Assembly (NCBI GenBank): GCA_016220125.1
Contig: JACRIF010000010.1
Location: 1-7,720 of the forward strand
Source of the DNA: Candidatus Peregrinibacteria bacterium
GTDB taxonomy: Bacteria; Patescibacteriota; Gracilibacteria; UM-FILTER-43-11
Direction: 5' to 3'
Length of the DNA stretch: 7,720 nt
Shown here piece after piece: positions 5,915 to 7,720 of this stretch. The position numbers and the translations under genes were made by a program. Each line of letters opens with the position of its first letter. Position 1 is the stretch's first letter. The notes below the pieces were generated by a model, which was not told where the DNA came from, searched no databases, and was given only the letters and a program-made list of their open reading frames with translations.

Positions 5915-6623
5915 TTTTCTTGCGGACAATCAGGCAAAGGTTGAAGGACTTCCAGAATTTTACCCGGGAACCTTTGCGCGAGAAATAAAAATCCTCGACC
6001 ACCCATTCCGAGGGCGGGAAATGGTTGAGCAATTCGCGCGGGAGGAATGCGTGATAGTAGCGTTTGAGGGTAAAACCGCACCAGGGGATCCAAAGATCGT
6101 TCCAAGCGTACTTGAAGCCGAAATGGAATAAAAAGGAGGCGATCGAGGCGATCCATCGTGAGAGGTATTTCCACTGGAACAGGTTCCAGGCGGTCAAAAT
6201 AAGGGTCCCGTCATCCTTGAGGACCCGGTGGATCTCATGCAAGCATTGCAGGCGCAGGCGTCGGCTGGGGATATGGTGAAAGGAGGCGATGCTGAGCACC
6301 GTGTCGAAACAGCGATCCGGCAATTCAAGGTGCACCATGTCCCCCAATTGGAATAAGGCTTCGGGGAAATTGTCGCGAGCCTTCTCGAGCAAGGCGGAGC
6401 TGTTGTCGAGCCCAAGATAATCGATGTCGAGCGATTTGAGGAATTCGTACAACCGTCCGTTGCCACACCCCAGATCCAGGATCTTTGAATGTGGGCGAAT
6501 CCGTTGTGAAAAACCCTCGAATTCAGGCCACGATTCTTTGCGGGTTTGGTCAAAGGGGTGGGCGATCGCCCCATAGGCGTCTTTCACCTGTTGCCGAATT
6601 TTGTCCGAAATCGATTGAAGCAT
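5907..6623 (-). CDS. Class I SAM-dependent methyltransferase, Trm9/ALKBH8-like
   Basis: Predicted 238-residue methyltransferase. The N-terminal YGAIAHPFDQTRKESWPEFEGF (17-38) resembles the Trm9/ALKBH8 methyltransferase family, which in eukaryotes methyl-esterifies carboxymethyluridine at the tRNA wobble base. The SAM-binding core follows: motif I ILDLGCGNG (48-56), acidic loop GLDNS (71-75), GDMVHLEL (94-101), IASFHHIPS (112-120), and ILTAWN (142-147). The C-terminal WIPWCGFTLKRYYHAFLPRELL (178-199) also fits the family, whose members often have RYYH-F near the end. The ATG at 6623 is chosen because a promoter lies just upstream; a longer reading from a TTG at 6719 would translate through the inverted repeat and promoter. 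Function in bacteria lacking the eukaryotic Elongator pathway is uncertain; another RNA or small-molecule substrate is possible. Confidence 0.85.
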   Translation of the reverse strand: MLQSISDKIRQQVKDAYGAIAHPFDQTRKESWPEFEGFSQRIRPHSKILDLGCGNGRLYEFLKSLDIDYLGLDNSSALLEKARDNFPEALFQLGDMVHLELPDRCFDTVLSIASFHHIPSRRLRLQCLHEIHRVLKDDGTLILTAWNLFQWKYLSRWIASIASFLFHFGFKYAWNDLWIPWCGFTLKRYYHAFLPRELLNHFPPSEWVVEDFYFSRKGSRVKFWKSFNLCLIVRKKNG

Positions 6624-6629
6624 AGTGAA

Positions 6630-6658
6630 AGTATACCAAGAAAGAGTGTGTTTGGCAT
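6630..6658 (-). promoter_or_regulatory. Promoter for the methyltransferase-glycosyltransferase pair, predicted leaderless start
   Basis: Minus-strand ATGCCA (6653-6658) is 17 bases from TATACT (6630-6635); with the preceding TGG this is an extended -10, TGGTATACT. Only six bases (TTCACT) separate the -10 from the ATG at 6623, so the usual start point would be the A of the ATG itself, giving a leaderless mRNA. The -10 matches consensus at five of six positions. Confidence 0.6.
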
Positions 6659-6677
6659 TTCGCACCACGGCGACCTG

Positions 6678-6724
6678 AAAAATTAAAAACTTGAAAACTG
6701 GATAGCGATCAATTTTCAAGTTTT
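6678..6724 (-). terminator. AT-rich 12-bp hairpin with T-rich tail after pilC
   Basis: AAAACTTGAAAA (6686-6697 on the plus strand) and TTTTCAAGTTTT (6713-6724) are exact reverse complements around a 15-base loop. In the pilC transcript direction the stem is followed by TAATTTTT, resembling an intrinsic terminator. The stem has only two G-C pairs, so it would be weaker than usual. Its position, 22 bases past the pilC stop and ahead of the next promoter, fits a transcript boundary. Confidence 0.45.
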
Positions 6725-6745
6725 CACCATTTTCAAATTTTCAAC
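6713..6745 (-). repeat. Four tandem 8-9-base TTTTCA repeats downstream of pilC
   Basis: On the plus strand TTTTCAAG (6713), TTTTCACCA (6721), TTTTCAAA (6730) and TTTTCAAC (6738) follow one another with a period of 8-9 bases, ending two bases before the pilC stop codon. The first copy is also the right arm of the inverted repeat. This is a small simple repeat of unknown role. Confidence 0.6.
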
Positions 6746-6746
6746 C

Positions 6747-7720
6747 CTAGTGGATCGTCGAACCGATATAGAAGAACGGAAGCATGACCGCAAGCAGGAT
6801 GGAGCCCACCAGCAAAGCCACGAAAAAGATCATCATGGGCTCGACCATGGTGGAGAGATTCTTCAGCGAGTAATCCACGCTCTTGTGGTAGTTTTCCCGA
6901 ATTTTCATGAGCATTTTCGCCAGGCCTCCCGTGACCTCTCCGATGTGGATCATCTGGGCCACCTGGAGGGGGAAAAGCGGGTGCTCCTCGAACGTTTGGG
7001 TCTTGATGTCCTTGAGCCCCATCATTTCGCTCACATTCTTGCCCATGACGATCCCATGGCGGATGTTGGCCAGGGCCACTTTGTAATGAAGATTGTCCAG
7101 GGTCTTTTCCGTGATCTCGAAGGCGTTGCTGATCAGCACGCCGCTGTCGAGGAGCATTCCCAGATTGGAGGCGAACAGCATAATGTTCTTCTCATGGGAA
7201 ATCCGGCCAAAAACAGGCAAAGTGGCAATCAGGGTTTCAAAGGCCCATTTACCAACGCGCGTCTTCTGGGTGAAAAACCAAAGGGCGAACACAATCAGGG
7301 CAATCGCGCCGAGCACAATGGGATAAAAATCGGAAATGAACGCGCTGATATCGATGACAGCCTGGGTCAGGGCCGGAAGTTTGGCATTGGACTGTTCATA
7401 AAGCTTGCTGACCTTGGGGATGACGAAAATCACCATGCCCAGCACCATGCCCATAGCCAGCACCATGACCACCACGGGGTAAAACATGGCACCGGTGATC
7501 TTGTGGGAAAATTCCTGTTGGCTTTCCATGTCGTCCGCGATCCGGGAGAAAACGGTCTTCAAATTTCCGCTCTTCTCGCCCGCCTCCACCAGGGCCGATT
7601 GCATGCTCGAAAACGCCCTGGGGAACAGGGCCATGGTGTCAGCCAGGGTCATACCCCCATTGATGCGATGGATCATCTCGACATAGAGTTTCCGGTGGCT
7701 CTTGTTTTTGCTTTGCGCCT
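6747..7720 (-). CDS. pilC: Type IV pilus / type II secretion inner-membrane platform protein, PilC/GspF family (N-terminus outside the window)
   Basis: Partial gene; 323 residues are visible and the frame stays open to the window edge, so roughly the first 80-100 residues of a typical 400-residue protein are missing. The ATG at 7676 is internal: the upstream codons read LYVE into MIHRINGGMTLADTM, which fits the family. PilC/GspF proteins form the membrane platform that couples the cytoplasmic ATPases to pilin assembly. Both halves of the duplicated T2SSF domain are present: the first half ends with VEAGEKSGNL (visible 44-53), the second carries LFASNLGMLLDSGVLISNAFEI (about 181-202) and IHIGEVTGGL (257-266). 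Hydrophobic helices lie at about 77-102, 127-150 and 291-317, the last ending MLPFFYIGSTIH before the TAG stop. Pilus and competence versus secretion use cannot be separated without its neighbours. The next gene is probably a separate transcript. Confidence 0.93.
   Translation of the reverse strand, partial: AQSKNKSHRKLYVEMIHRINGGMTLADTMALFPRAFSSMQSALVEAGEKSGNLKTVFSRIADDMESQQEFSHKITGAMFYPVVVMVLAMGMVLGMVIFVIPKVSKLYEQSNAKLPALTQAVIDISAFISDFYPIVLGAIALIVFALWFFTQKTRVGKWAFETLIATLPVFGRISHEKNIMLFASNLGMLLDSGVLISNAFEITEKTLDNLHYKVALANIRHGIVMGKNVSEMMGLKDIKTQTFEEHPLFPLQVAQMIHIGEVTGGLAKMLMKIRENYHKSVDYSLKNLSTMVEPMMIFFVALLVGSILLAVMLPFFYIGSTIH

Noticed and set aside
5915..5929. A TTG start five codons upstream for the glycosyltransferase
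   Set aside because: The ATG at 5914 gives the family-typical N-terminus; nothing resembling a ribosome site supports the TTG.
4426..5944. Plus-strand open frames opposite the PH-domain and glycosyltransferase genes (4426-4923, 5363-5944, 5457-5900)
   Set aside because: Antisense to well-supported genes; translated sequences show no domain signature.
6624..6719. A 32-residue N-terminal extension of the methyltransferase starting at a TTG
   Set aside because: It would translate the terminator-like inverted repeat and the promoter, and adds residues not typical of the family.
7674..7676. ATG as the true start of the PilC/GspF protein
   Set aside because: The frame is open upstream to the window edge and the protein would lack most of the first T2SSF half; the upstream residues fit the family.

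Overview
All six recognisable genes lie on the minus strand, so transcription runs from high to low coordinates. From right to left they are: a partial type IV pilus / type II secretion platform protein (PilC/GspF family), a Trm9/ALKBH8-like SAM methyltransferase, a WecG/TagA/CpsF-family glycosyltransferase, two related membrane proteins carrying bacterial PH domains, and a 1219-residue secreted peptidoglycan enzyme. No gap exceeds about 125 bases. I saw no tRNA, rRNA, CRISPR array, insertion sequence or integrase.

The organism is a bacterium with a peptidoglycan wall and type IV pilus-type machinery. Genes end in TAA, TAG and TGA, so TGA appears to be a stop, which argues against the Gracilibacteria/Absconditabacteria code in which TGA is glycine. 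The protein set resembles what I recall of Patescibacteria (CPR), possibly Peregrinibacteria: paired PH-domain membrane proteins, a TagA-type transferase with an extra segment before its RVTGTDL motif, and an amidase with Ig-like repeats and a SpoIID domain. This is a family-level impression, not a placement.

Right end (6747-7720): pilC continues beyond the window. Behind its stop lies an AT-rich stretch with a perfect 12-bp inverted repeat and a T-rich tail, probably a terminator. It is followed by an extended -10 promoter close enough to the methyltransferase ATG to predict a leaderless mRNA. Centre (5087-6623): the methyltransferase and glycosyltransferase overlap by 8 bases and are probably one transcript. 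Left centre (3780-5004): two PH-domain membrane genes, each preceded by a similar 16-base element containing TGATACG(A/T)T. Left end (64-3723): the cell-wall enzyme with its own promoter-like sequence.

The most interesting gene is the cell-wall enzyme. It joins a zinc amidase of the PGRP/amidase_2 fold, which strips stem peptides from glycan strands, to a SpoIID/LytB domain, a family whose characterised members cleave glycan strands only after the peptides are removed. Four NBR1-like Ig modules lie between them. The two consecutive reactions would thus sit on one polypeptide. A second theme is initiation: four upstream regions carry a TGNTANNNT (extended -10) element, and none of the five visible starts has a clear Shine-Dalgarno sequence.
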